DNA of 15,561 nucleotides from T1Sed10-7 sp041685505 (GTDB lineage: Bacteria; Actinomycetota; Nitriliruptoria; Nitriliruptorales; Nitriliruptoraceae): NCBI GenBank assembly GCA_041685505.1, contig JAWLFQ010000059.1, positions 1 through 15,561 of the forward strand, read 5' to 3'. Of this stretch, positions 1 to 6,114 are shown piece by piece. The notes under the pieces were generated by a model. The model was not told where the DNA came from and did not search any database. It saw nothing but the letters and a program-made list of their open reading frames with translations. Each line of letters opens with the position of its first letter. Position 1 is the stretch's first letter. The position numbers were made by a program, and so were the translations under genes.

Positions 1-603
1 ACCTGGCGTGACCGGTCCCTGTCGTCGGCCAGCCAGGCCGGGCTGGTCAACAACCTCAACGAAGGCATGGCCTGGGGGCTGTTCCCGCTGTTCTTCGCCC
101 TGGGCGGGCTGGAGCTGTCGACCGTCGGGCTGCTGGTGGCGATCGCCCCTGCGGTGTGGGGTGTGGGGCAGCTGTTCACCGGCGCGCTGTCGGACCGGGT
201 GGGCCGCAAGTGGCTGATCGCCGGCGGGCAGTTCACCGAAGCCGCCGGGCTGCTGGTGATCGCCTTCGGCGACACGTTCGCGGTCTGGGCGGTCGGCAGC
301 GCGATGTTCGGCGCCGGCACCGCGATGGCCTACCCCACCCTGATCGCCGCGGTCGGTGACGTCGCCCACCCGTCCTGGCGTGGCGCGGCGGTCGGGGTCT
401 ACCGGCTGTGGCGCGACATCGGCTTCGCGGTCGGTGCCCTGCTCTCCGGGGTGCTCGCGGACCTCTACTCGCTGGACGTCGCCATCATCGCCGTCGCGGC
501 GATCACCGCCGCGTCCGGGCTGGACGTCACCCTGCGCATGCGCGAGACCCACCCGCGCGAGGCGCGGACCGCCCGGCCCGGGGGCACCCTGCACAGGCGG
601 TGA
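1..603 (+). CDS. MFS transporter, C-terminal part (5' end outside window)
   Basis: The frame is open from base 1 and ends in TGA at 603, giving about 200 residues of the C-terminal half of a major facilitator superfamily permease. Hydrophobic helices alternate with short loops. A loop reading GALSDRVGRK (about residue 60) matches the conserved G-x-x-x-D-R-x-G-R-K MFS loop motif between two helices, and the tail after about residue 178 is basic and hydrophilic. The substrate cannot be told from the sequence. It points toward the oppositely oriented CxxC carboxymuconolactone-decarboxylase-like gene and lies near an ArsR-rhodanese regulator, so export or import linked to thiol, sulfur or metalloid stress is possible, but this is context inference only. 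Family assignment is firm; function is open. Confidence 0.85.
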   Translation, partial: TWRDRSLSSASQAGLVNNLNEGMAWGLFPLFFALGGLELSTVGLLVAIAPAVWGVGQLFTGALSDRVGRKWLIAGGQFTEAAGLLVIAFGDTFAVWAVGSAMFGAGTAMAYPTLIAAVGDVAHPSWRGAAVGVYRLWRDIGFAVGALLSGVLADLYSLDVAIIAVAAITAASGLDVTLRMRETHPREARTARPGGTLHRR

Positions 604-610
604 GCAAGGC

Positions 611-630
611 ACCCGAACCGGACGACGGGT
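611..630. terminator. Weak hairpin between convergent genes
   Basis: ACCCG (611-615) can pair with CGGGT (626-630) around a 10-base loop, in the 35-base gap between the MFS gene and the convergent CxxC gene. There is no U tract. The position suits a shared terminator, but the stem is short and could occur by chance in such GC-rich DNA. Confidence 0.25.
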
Positions 631-638
631 CGTGCGGC

Positions 639-977
639 TCAGGTGAGCGCTTCGATGGCCTTGTAGGCCTCCCCACCGTAGACCGTGGCGGGGCCGCCGT
701 TCATGAGGATGGCGACGCCGATGACCTCCATCAGCTCCTCGCGGGTCGCGCCGGCCTTCGCGGCGGCGGCGACGTGGACGGCGATGCAGCCCTCGCAGTG
801 GCCGGTGATCCCCATCCCGAGGGCGATCAACTCCTTGGTCTTGGCGTCGAGCGCGCCATCGGACATCGAGGCGCCGTGAAGGCCACCGAAGGTCTTCATC
901 ACCTCGGGCAGTTCCTCACGGAGCTTGCCGGTGGTGTCCTGGTAGTCCTGCAGGTACTGCTTGTAGTCGTCGGGCAT
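639..977 (-). CDS. Carboxymuconolactone decarboxylase / AhpD-like CxxC protein
   Basis: This 112-residue protein has the size of a single-domain carboxymuconolactone decarboxylase (CMD)/AhpD-family protein. The visible signature is C61-x-x-C64-x-x-x-H68 (CEGCIAVH), the redox motif of the AhpD branch, preceded by a conserved Glu/Lys-rich helix (about 46-56) and followed by the typical A-x-x-x-G-A-T-x-E-E-L helix and a G-G-P-A turn near 95. AhpD-type members act as alkylhydroperoxidases or disulfide reductases; a decarboxylase role is unlikely with the CxxC present. The start is the ATG at 977 because GGAGG lies 7 bases upstream; the frame stays open further upstream but without family similarity. 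It is divergent from the ArsR-rhodanese regulator, so it may be under that regulator's control. Its physiological substrate is unknown. Confidence 0.87.
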   Translation of the reverse strand: MPDDYKQYLQDYQDTTGKLREELPEVMKTFGGLHGASMSDGALDAKTKELIALGMGITGHCEGCIAVHVAAAAKAGATREELMEVIGVAILMNGGPATVYGGEAYKAIEALT

Positions 978-1049
978 CGAGCGACCTCCATGTTCCGTCG
1001 GTAGGTGTCGGGTGTGCGAACCGGGGGGCATCTGGCCGGTTGGGACCTC

Positions 1050-1061
1050 TGGACCGGTCCA
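1050..1061. promoter_or_regulatory. 12-bp perfect palindrome in the divergent intergenic region
   Basis: TGGACCGGTCCA reads the same on both strands. About 10 bases on, CTGCCG (1070-1075) and CGGCAG (1081-1086) form a second inverted repeat around AGGTG. Both lie between the divergent CxxC and ArsR-rhodanese genes and may be regulator sites or RNA hairpins. GC-rich DNA produces short palindromes easily, so confidence is low. Confidence 0.3.
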
Positions 1062-1188
1062 CCACCACACTGCCGAGGTGCGGCAGCGCCCACACGAGGC
1101 GCTCGGACCCACCTCGACGCCGAACGCCGCTGCGCGGACAGGGCCAGTCGCCCCGGCCCTTCGGCGAGACCGGGCATTCAATCTTTCA

Positions 1189-1217
1189 TTGCATGGTTCC
1201 GTGGAACGATGTAGCGT
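1189..1217 (+). promoter_or_regulatory. Probable leaderless promoter with operator dyad for the ArsR-rhodanese gene
   Basis: TTGCAT (1189-1194) and TAGCGT (1212-1217) are spaced 17 bases apart, a standard -35/-10 arrangement with an actinobacterial TAnnnT box. The ATG at 1225 begins 8 bases after the -10 box, and no Shine-Dalgarno sequence is visible, so the transcript probably starts at or next to the start codon. The spacer contains GTTCCGTGGAAC (1196-1207), a dyad with perfect 5-base arms around GT, ideally placed for a repressor. A weaker CAAT-N5-ATTG dyad (1179-1191) overlaps the -35. The region is locally AT-richer than its surroundings. Confidence 0.6.
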
Positions 1218-1224
1218 TGCGGAC

Positions 1225-1920
1225 ATGGCTGGCCGAGACGTCAAGGACGCGTTGTACGAGCAGTTCGCCCGTGTGGGGAAGGTCACCGGCCACCCGGCAC
1301 GCCTCGAGCTGCTCGACCTGCTGTGCCAGGGGGAGCGTGCGGTCGAGGAGTTGGCGCGGCTGACGGATCTGAAGGTCACGACGGTGTCCGGACAGCTCCA
1401 GCGGTTGCGTGAGGCCCGGCTCGTGGCGACCCGACGCGACGGCAAGCACGTCTACTACCGCATCGCCGACGACTCGGTGTGCCGGCTGCTGCACGCGGTG
1501 CAGGAGGTCGCGCGGGCACAGCTGAGCGAGGTCAGCGAGACCGTCCGGACCCACTTCGACGTCGGTGAGGCGGCCGAGCCGGTGGGTCTCAGCGAGCTGC
1601 GGCGGCGGATCGAGGCCGGCGACGACGTCGTGGTGGTCGATGTCCGTCCCCCCAGCGAGTACGCGGCGGGCCACATCGCCGGAGCCATCTCGATGCCGCT
1701 GGATGAGCTCGGTGACCGGCTCGGTGAGCTCGCCGAGGACATCGAGATCGTCGCCTACTGCCGCGGCCCGTACTGCGTACTGGCCCCGGAGGCGGTCGCG
1801 CAGCTGCACCGGGCGGGGCGCCGGGCCCGGCGGCTGGAGGCCGGCTTCCCCGAGTGGCGCCTGGCGGGGATGCCGACCGCCTCCCCGGCAGCCCAGGACG
1901 ACGGCGTCCAGCATGCCTGA
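1225..1920 (+). CDS. ArsR-family regulator fused to a rhodanese domain
   Basis: The protein has 231 residues in two domains. Residues about 5-100 form a winged helix of the ArsR/SmtB family (PARLELLDLLCQGER, then the recognition helix near 50-64 and a wing with GKHVYYRI). Residues about 120-218 form a rhodanese domain with VVDVR, the Y-x-x-G-H-I substrate-side motif and the active-site loop C179-R-G-P-Y-C184. This architecture is a known sulfur/stress-associated regulator class; C179 would carry the persulfide. Two further cysteines, C34 and C86, sit in the DNA-binding domain and could form a thiol switch as in persulfide-sensing ArsR proteins; that is inference. The ATG at 1225 is chosen because the ArsR domain starts there, although the frame is open upstream. 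The TGA overlaps the start of the PIG-L gene by 8 bases, so the two are probably translationally coupled. Confidence 0.9.
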   Translation: MAGRDVKDALYEQFARVGKVTGHPARLELLDLLCQGERAVEELARLTDLKVTTVSGQLQRLREARLVATRRDGKHVYYRIADDSVCRLLHAVQEVARAQLSEVSETVRTHFDVGEAAEPVGLSELRRRIEAGDDVVVVDVRPPSEYAAGHIAGAISMPLDELGDRLGELAEDIEIVAYCRGPYCVLAPEAVAQLHRAGRRARRLEAGFPEWRLAGMPTASPAAQDDGVQHA

Positions 1921-2701
1921 CCCGCCGGTGGTGCCCACCCCCACCCCTGCCCTGGTGCCCGACCAGGACGGGTTGGATGCCGTCCCCCGCTACGCCGAGG
2001 TCACGGTGGTGTGCGCCCACCCCGACGACGAGAGCTTCGGGCTGGGTGCCCTGGTGACGGCGTTCATGGATCAGGGCGCGCGTGTGCGGCTGGTGTGCTT
2101 CACCGCCGGTGAGGCGTCCACGCTCGGCGCGCACCCGGACCTGACCACCCACCGTGCAGCCGAGGTGGAGTGCGCCGCCCGGGAGCTCGGGATCGACGCG
2201 GTGACCCTGTGCTCCCATCCCGACGGCGCCCTGGCCGGCGTGCCGCTGGAGGAGCTCATCACCGAGATCGTCGCAGCCGGCCCCCACGCCAACGCGCTGC
2301 TCACCTTCGACCATGGTGGGATCACCGGCCACCCCGACCACCAGCACGCCACCAGTGCCGCGGTCGCGGCCGCACGCCGACAGGACATCCCCGCGTGGGG
2401 CTGGGCCATCCCCGAGCGGATCGCCGCCGCCTTGCGCACCGAGTTCGGCGCGCCCTTCGTCGGCCGCGGCGACGACGAGCTCGACCGGACCATCACCGTG
2501 GACCGGACCCGCCAGCAGCGCGCGATCGGCTGTCACGGCAGCCAACTCACCGGCAACCCCGTCCCCGGCCGCCGCATCGAGCTCTCCGGTGACACCGAGT
2601 CTCTGCGGCTGCTGCACGACCCCGCCCGAGCTCCCGCTCCCCCGACCCCGCCATCGACGGCCAGCACCTCCCCGACGGCTACCACCACCTCGACCGGATG
2701 A
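1913..2701 (+). CDS. PIG-L family (LmbE-like) zinc deacetylase, C-terminus altered
   Basis: The protein has 262 residues and is clearly PIG-L/LmbE-like. A35-H-P-D-D-E40 supplies zinc ligands H36 and D39 plus the catalytic D38, and G139-H-P-D-H143 supplies the third ligand, H143. The family removes acetyl groups from N-acetylglucosamine-type substrates, including mycothiol and bacillithiol precursors and their S-conjugates. With a rhodanese regulator directly upstream, a low-molecular-weight-thiol role is attractive but unproven. Similarity runs to about residue 238. The last ~23 residues are a Pro/Ser/Thr tail that is an out-of-frame reading of DsrE coding sequence, so the natural C-terminus appears to have been lost at a deletion junction near 2625-2645. 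The catalytic domain looks complete. Its start codon overlaps the end of the ArsR-rhodanese gene. Confidence 0.85.
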   Translation: MPDPPVVPTPTPALVPDQDGLDAVPRYAEVTVVCAHPDDESFGLGALVTAFMDQGARVRLVCFTAGEASTLGAHPDLTTHRAAEVECAARELGIDAVTLCSHPDGALAGVPLEELITEIVAAGPHANALLTFDHGGITGHPDHQHATSAAVAAARRQDIPAWGWAIPERIAAALRTEFGAPFVGRGDDELDRTITVDRTRQQRAIGCHGSQLTGNPVPGRRIELSGDTESLRLLHDPARAPAPPTPPSTASTSPTATTTSTG

Positions 2702-2862
2702 TCCGCAGCCTGTCCCGGCGCAACGGGGAGATCGGGTGCTGCGGCACCTGCCTCGACGTGCGCGGACTCGACGAGGAACAGCTGGTCGAAGGCGCCTTCC
2801 GCTCGACCATGGACCAGCTCGCCGACTGGACCCTCGAGGCCGACCGCATCGTCACCTTCTGA
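2641..2862 (+). pseudogene. DsrE-family protein remnant, N-terminal half missing
   Basis: In the frame of base 2641 the sequence reads DGQHLPDGYHHLDRM, then GEIGCCGTCLDVRG and a tail STMDQLADWTLEADRIVTF before TGA at 2862. This matches the C-terminal half of small DsrE/DsrF-like sulfur-relay proteins, which usually have about 110-120 residues; the conserved cysteine is in the CGTC loop. The first ~60 residues of the family are absent from all frames upstream, where the PIG-L gene is found instead. An ATG at 2698 overlaps the PIG-L stop (ATGA) and could express a 54-residue piece, but that would lack the N-terminal half of the fold. Deletion in the genome or a collapsed assembly are both possible. 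Confidence 0.75.
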
Positions 2863-2877
2863 GCTGTCCGTCAGCCG

Positions 2878-2890
2878 CCCCGGGCCGGGG
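2878..2890. terminator. Short GC hairpin between convergent genes
   Basis: CCCC-GGGCC-GGGG can fold into a small stem in the 56-base gap between the DsrE remnant and the convergent SHOCT gene. There is no U tract. It is a weak candidate based mainly on position. Confidence 0.25.
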
Positions 2891-2918
2891 TCAACGGTCG
2901 GCACCCGCGCAGTGGGGC

Positions 2919-3179
2919 TCACGGCGGCCCACCCCGCAGGACCCGACGCCGTTCCTCGAACTCCTCACGATCGATCTCACCGCGCGCGAAACGTTCCTCC
3001 AGGATCCGGAGCGCTTCGACCCGATCGACACCACCACCGCTGCCGCCGGTGGGGCCGGTGCGTCGCGTGATCCACACGACCAGCAGCACGATGACCACGA
3101 CGATGAGCACCAGCCACAGCCAGCCCCAGCCGCCCATGCCCCAGCCCCACATCCCGCGGCCGTGTCCTCCACCTGGCAT
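2919..3179 (-). CDS. Small single-pass membrane protein with C-terminal SHOCT domain
   Basis: This 86-residue protein has three parts. A Gly/Trp/Met-rich N-terminus (MWGWGMGGWGW) leads into one transmembrane helix at about residues 18-38. A Gly/Thr linker follows, and residues about 55-82 (ALRILEERFARGEIDREEFEERR) form a SHOCT domain, the short amphipathic module often found at the C-terminus of small bacterial membrane proteins and thought to mediate oligomerisation. The ATG at 3179 is preferred because the Gly-rich N-terminus is typical of this class; a TTG at 3230 would add 17 residues. The upstream purine-rich GAGGG is rather distant (11 bases). The gene lies downstream of the SLH protein on the same strand, with 131 bases between. 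The function is unknown. Confidence 0.75.
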   Translation of the reverse strand: MPGGGHGRGMWGWGMGGWGWLWLVLIVVVIVLLVVWITRRTGPTGGSGGGVDRVEALRILEERFARGEIDREEFEERRRVLRGGPP

Positions 3180-3310
3180 CCGACGTCCGTCCCTCGACCC
3201 AGCACCCCGCACGGTGTCAACGTGCGCCAACGGCGTGCGGAGCGCCAGGGTCGGGCGTCACACGGAACGACGATCAGCCACCGGTCCCGCACCCGGAGCG
3301 CAGGCGCCGC

Positions 3311-4747
3311 TCAGCTGTCGATGATCACCCCACCCTCGACGACCAGCAGATCGAGCAGCCGCGCCACGAGCGTCGCCATCTCGTCACGTCGCAGGTCCAT
3401 GCCCGGACCGAACTCCTCCGGGCCGAGCCCGGTGGTCAACCCGGCGAGACCGGCCGCGTCGATGGCTGCGGCGTGCACGCTCCCATCGTCATCGGTGAAG
3501 TAGTTGCGTTCGGCCTCCAGGGTCGCACCGGTGACCTGCTCGAAGGTGCGCACCAGTATCGACGCGGTCTGCGCACGCGTCACCCGGCCATCGGGTGCGT
3601 AGGTGTCATCGGCGCGTCCCCGCACGATGCCGAGCGCGGCGAGCTGGTCGATCTCCAGGGCGTGGGTGGTGCCCGCCACGTCGGTGAAGGCCGCGGCGGG
3701 GTCCTCGGGCAACTCCTCCCCCGCGGTGCGGAGCGCACGGGCGACCATGGCGGCGAACTGGCCGCGGGTGATCTGTGCGGACGGTGCGAAGCTGGTCGCG
3801 GTACGTCCCTCGGTGATCCCGAGCCATGCGATGCACTCGATCGCTGGCGTGTGGACACCATCGTCCTCGACATCGAGGAAGTCGGAGGCCGGCACCTCAA
3901 CGGAGGGGCAGGCCTGCTCGATGCCGCGCGCCGCCGGGACCGGCGTCGGGGTCAGCGTCACCGGGTACTCCCGCAGGGTGCCGTCGGTGCCCTCGACGAT
4001 GACGCTGCCCATCCCCTCGGACAGCGAGACGTAGGGCACGGTCACATCGAACCGCGACCGGGTGTCGACGTCGTCCACCGTGACAACGGCATCACCCAGC
4101 AGGCGTCCGTCACCGTCGTAGACCCCCACCTCGAACTCCTCGAGCGCGCTCGTGCCGGCCAGCCTGGCCTCGAACTCGCCCCCGTAGGTCGGTTCCTCCA
4201 CCAGGACCGGTGGCAGGACCTCGTCGTCCTCGAAGTACGCCCGTCCCACCGGGGGCTCGATCAGCAGGCCCTCACCGGAGAAGACCGTCGTCGGCACGCC
4301 ATCGAGCTCCAGGGCGATGCCGTCCACGGCCGTGAACTGTGTCACGGTGAAGACCAGCTGTGCCAGACGGGCCTGCATCGATGCGCTGCCGCCGCCGGCT
4401 TCGAAACCCGCCGAGAGATCGACCGTCGCCAGGCCATCGTCATCGATGTCGATGCCGTTGAGCGTCACCCCGTCGGGGATCTCGCTCATGACCGCCGGTG
4501 CTGACGCCGCCTCGGCGTCGGTGGGACCGTCCAGGAGCGCCTCCACGGCCGCATGGGCGACCTCCGGGGTGTCATCGATCGCACGGGCCACCGGCACCAG
4601 CTGCGGGACGGCTCCCTCCTGCGAGGATCCCACCAGCAGGTAGACGGCCACCTCGAGGCCGTCGTCATCGTGTTCGACGCCTGCGCTCGTGCCGGGAAGC
4701 AGCAGCAGCGCGAGGACGAGGAGCGGTACGAGAGGTCCACGTCGCAC
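3311..4747 (-). CDS. Secreted GerMN-Gmad2-SLH protein
   Basis: The protein has 478 residues from the GTG at 4747, chosen because GAAGGA lies 6 bases upstream and the signal peptide (MRRGPLVPLLVLALLLLPGTSAG) then begins cleanly; a GTG at 4774 would add 9 residues. Domains in order: signal peptide 1-23; a GerMN (sporulation/germination) domain about 33-155 with VAVYLLVG and the D-G-I-A-L-E-L-D-G-V turn; a Gmad2 Ig-like domain about 185-265, often paired with GerMN; and three S-layer homology repeats about 287-340, 353-405 and 416-470 (QITRGQFAAMVARAL, RVTRAQTASILVRTF, DLRRDEMATLVARLL). SLH repeats bind secondary wall polymers, so this is probably a surface-anchored envelope protein. GerMN occurs outside sporulation, for example in actinobacterial lipoproteins, so the domain alone does not imply spores. 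Confidence 0.87.
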   Translation of the reverse strand: MRRGPLVPLLVLALLLLPGTSAGVEHDDDGLEVAVYLLVGSSQEGAVPQLVPVARAIDDTPEVAHAAVEALLDGPTDAEAASAPAVMSEIPDGVTLNGIDIDDDGLATVDLSAGFEAGGGSASMQARLAQLVFTVTQFTAVDGIALELDGVPTTVFSGEGLLIEPPVGRAYFEDDEVLPPVLVEEPTYGGEFEARLAGTSALEEFEVGVYDGDGRLLGDAVVTVDDVDTRSRFDVTVPYVSLSEGMGSVIVEGTDGTLREYPVTLTPTPVPAARGIEQACPSVEVPASDFLDVEDDGVHTPAIECIAWLGITEGRTATSFAPSAQITRGQFAAMVARALRTAGEELPEDPAAAFTDVAGTTHALEIDQLAALGIVRGRADDTYAPDGRVTRAQTASILVRTFEQVTGATLEAERNYFTDDDGSVHAAAIDAAGLAGLTTGLGPEEFGPGMDLRRDEMATLVARLLDLLVVEGGVIIDS

Positions 4748-4791
4748 GGGTCGTCCTTCACTCGACGATGTCACTTCACACTACGACCGGC

Positions 4792-4839
4792 GATCCGTGC
4801 CGGACCAGGGGCCTGAGTCCTGGCGCGCCGACACGGATC
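4792..4839 (-). terminator. Branched hairpin between two minus-strand genes
   Basis: GATCCGTG (4792-4799) and CACGGATC (4832-4839) are perfect 8-base arms. Inside them CCAGG (4805-4809) can pair with CCTGG (4819-4823). The structure sits after the acidic-repeat lipoprotein stop and before the GerMN-SLH start, and could end the lipoprotein transcript. It lacks a U tract. Confidence 0.45.
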
Positions 4840-4859
4840 TGCGGGTGCGCTCCGGTGGG

Positions 4860-5961
4860 TCAGTCCTGCTCGAGGGCTCCCGGTGGGAGGGCGAGCGCCC
4901 CGTCGGCCTGACGACGGATGGTGATCGTCCAGCTCTCGCCCTCCTGGTCGGTGACGTGGAGCTCTGAGGTGTCACCCTCGACGGCCTCCCAGCTCTGCAG
5001 TTGGACACCAGCGGGCAGCTCGTCGAGGGCGAAGCTCGCGTTGTCGTCCTCGGTACGTCCCGTACCCGGGCCCTCGTCCCAGCCGACGGTGCGCAGCGAG
5101 ACCGCACCCTCGGCGTTCCAGTCGAGCCACGCCAGGCTGTCACCGTCCGGCGAGAACACGGGGTTGGGTGCGACGTCGGCCGCAGCGACCATCTCGGTGT
5201 CGGGCTGCAGGTGCGTGGGGAAGGCCTGGACGGGTGTGTCCTCCGCGCCGTCGGTGACGGTCAGCCAGCGCAGGTCGTACATGCCCTCCGCCTGGCTCAC
5301 GGCGACGATGGTGAGGTCGTCGCGGGTCGAGCCGGGCCAGATGGTGGCGTGCCGGTAGAAGGACTCCCCCTCCGGGTCGAGCAAGCCGACGATCAGCACC
5401 TCGTCGTCGATCCGGAGCATCAGCTCCTGACCCTCGGGCTGGACCTCGACGCCCTCCAGGTCGGTGACGTCCGACGCCGGCTCCGCATCCTCGGCGGGCG
5501 CGTCGCTGGTGTCGTCATCACCGGGCGCGTCCGCATCCTCNNNNNNNNNNNNNNNNNNNNNNNNNNNNNNNNNNNNNNNNNNNNNNNNNNNNNNNNNNNN
5601 NNNNNNNNNNNNNNNNNNNNNNNNNNNNNNNNNNNNNNNNGACCTCGACGCCCTCCAGGTCGGTGACGTCCGACGCCGGCTCCGCATCCTCGGCGGGCGC
5701 GTCGCTGGTGTCGTCATCACCGGGCGCGTCCGCATCCTCGGTGGGCGCGTCGGTGGTGTCGTCATCACCGGGAGCGTCCGCATCCTCCGGGGCGTCGTCA
5801 TCCTCGGGGGCGTCCGCATCCTCGGTCGCATCAGTGGGGTCCTCGACGACGTCAGGAGCCGGGTCCTGCGGCTGGTCGGCGGGGTCGGCGGGGCCGCCGC
5901 ACGCGGCCACCGCGACGGTGAGTACAGCGGCGGTCAGTAGGTGGGAGCTGGTGCGTGTCAT
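4860..5961 (-). CDS. Acidic-repeat lipoprotein, interrupted by an assembly gap
   Basis: The ATG at 5961 has AGGAG 7 bases upstream and begins a lipoprotein signal peptide with lipobox V-A-A-C21. Residues about 22-98 are an extremely acidic, low-complexity linker of imperfect 16-residue repeats (EDADAPGDDDTSDAPA-type). The folded C-terminal domain of about 190 residues is unrecognised; it contains VFSPDGDSLAWLDW, reminiscent of a PD40/TolB-like beta-propeller blade. The gene contains a 100-N gap at 5541-5640, and because 100 is not a multiple of 3 the two halves appear in different frames. The 99 bases on either side are identical and in the same codon phase. Merging them gives one intact protein of exactly 300 residues. 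It is probably a surface lipoprotein spanning the cell wall via the acidic linker; its role is unknown. Confidence 0.8.
5442..5540. repeat. 99-bp direct repeat, left copy, abutting the N gap
   Basis: These 99 bases are identical, base for base, to 5641-5739. The copy ends exactly at the first N. It encodes 33 codons of the acidic linker and following residues. It is probably the unmerged end of a contig rather than a biological duplication. Confidence 0.9.
5541..5640. other. Assembly gap of 100 N
   Basis: Exactly 100 undetermined bases, a default scaffold-gap length. Because the flanks overlap perfectly by 99 bases, the true gap is probably negative (an overlap), though extra repeat units inside it cannot be excluded. 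Confidence 0.97.
5641..5739. repeat. 99-bp direct repeat, right copy, abutting the N gap
   Basis: Identical to 5442-5540 and starting exactly at the first base after the Ns. The identity stops at 5739, after which the lipoprotein repeat region continues with different units. Confidence 0.9.
5692..5823 (-). repeat. Imperfect 48-bp tandem repeats encoding an Asp/Glu/Pro/Ala linker
   Basis: Related units of about 16 codons (E-D-A-D-A-P-G-D-D-D-T-x-D-A-P-x), with one shorter 12-codon form (E-D-A-D-A-P-E-D-D-D-A-P), follow one another within the lipoprotein gene. Repeat-induced ambiguity here probably broke the assembly. Copy number may vary between strains. Confidence 0.8.
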
Positions 5962-5984
5962 GATCGTCTCCTGCGATCTCTTTC

Positions 5985-5998
5985 GTGACTGCTGTCAC
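5985..5998. promoter_or_regulatory. Inverted repeat upstream of the acidic-repeat lipoprotein
   Basis: GTGAC-TGCT-GTCAC has perfect 5-base arms and lies 24-37 bases upstream of the lipoprotein start on the minus strand. It could be an operator or a small 5'-leader hairpin. No clear minus-strand -10 box was identified near it. Confidence 0.35.
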
Positions 5999-6028
5999 CC
6001 TCTCCGACCCACGACCCCCACGGAAGGT

Positions 6029-6050
6029 TGCAACGGATCTGCAAACGGTC
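6029..6050. repeat. Two adjacent imperfect 11-base direct repeats
   Basis: TGCAACGGATC (6029-6039) is followed directly by TGCAAACGGTC (6040-6050), in the divergent region between the lipoprotein and the short-chain dehydrogenase. Tandem half-sites one helical turn apart are typical of regulator binding, but there is no independent support. Confidence 0.35.
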
Positions 6051-6114
6051 CGTACACGTGGTCCGCGCCCGGCCGTCCGTTATCGCCGTGCCGCGATCCA
6101 GGAACCGTGCGCTC

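Noticed and set aside
639..1445. A 268-residue version of the CxxC protein extending across the divergent promoter into the ArsR gene
   Set aside because: The extra N-terminus has no family similarity and overlaps the regulator; a good ribosome site precedes the ATG at 977.
5692..5823. Possible CRISPR array in the repeat-rich stretch near the gap
   Set aside because: The units are imperfect, contiguous and in frame as acidic protein repeats, with no unique spacers between them.
4860..5831. A single lipoprotein frame read straight through the 100 Ns from an ATG at 5831
   Set aside because: The part right of the gap would then be in the wrong frame (Arg/Met/Thr/Pro-rich) and lose the lipoprotein signal peptide; the gap length is arbitrary.
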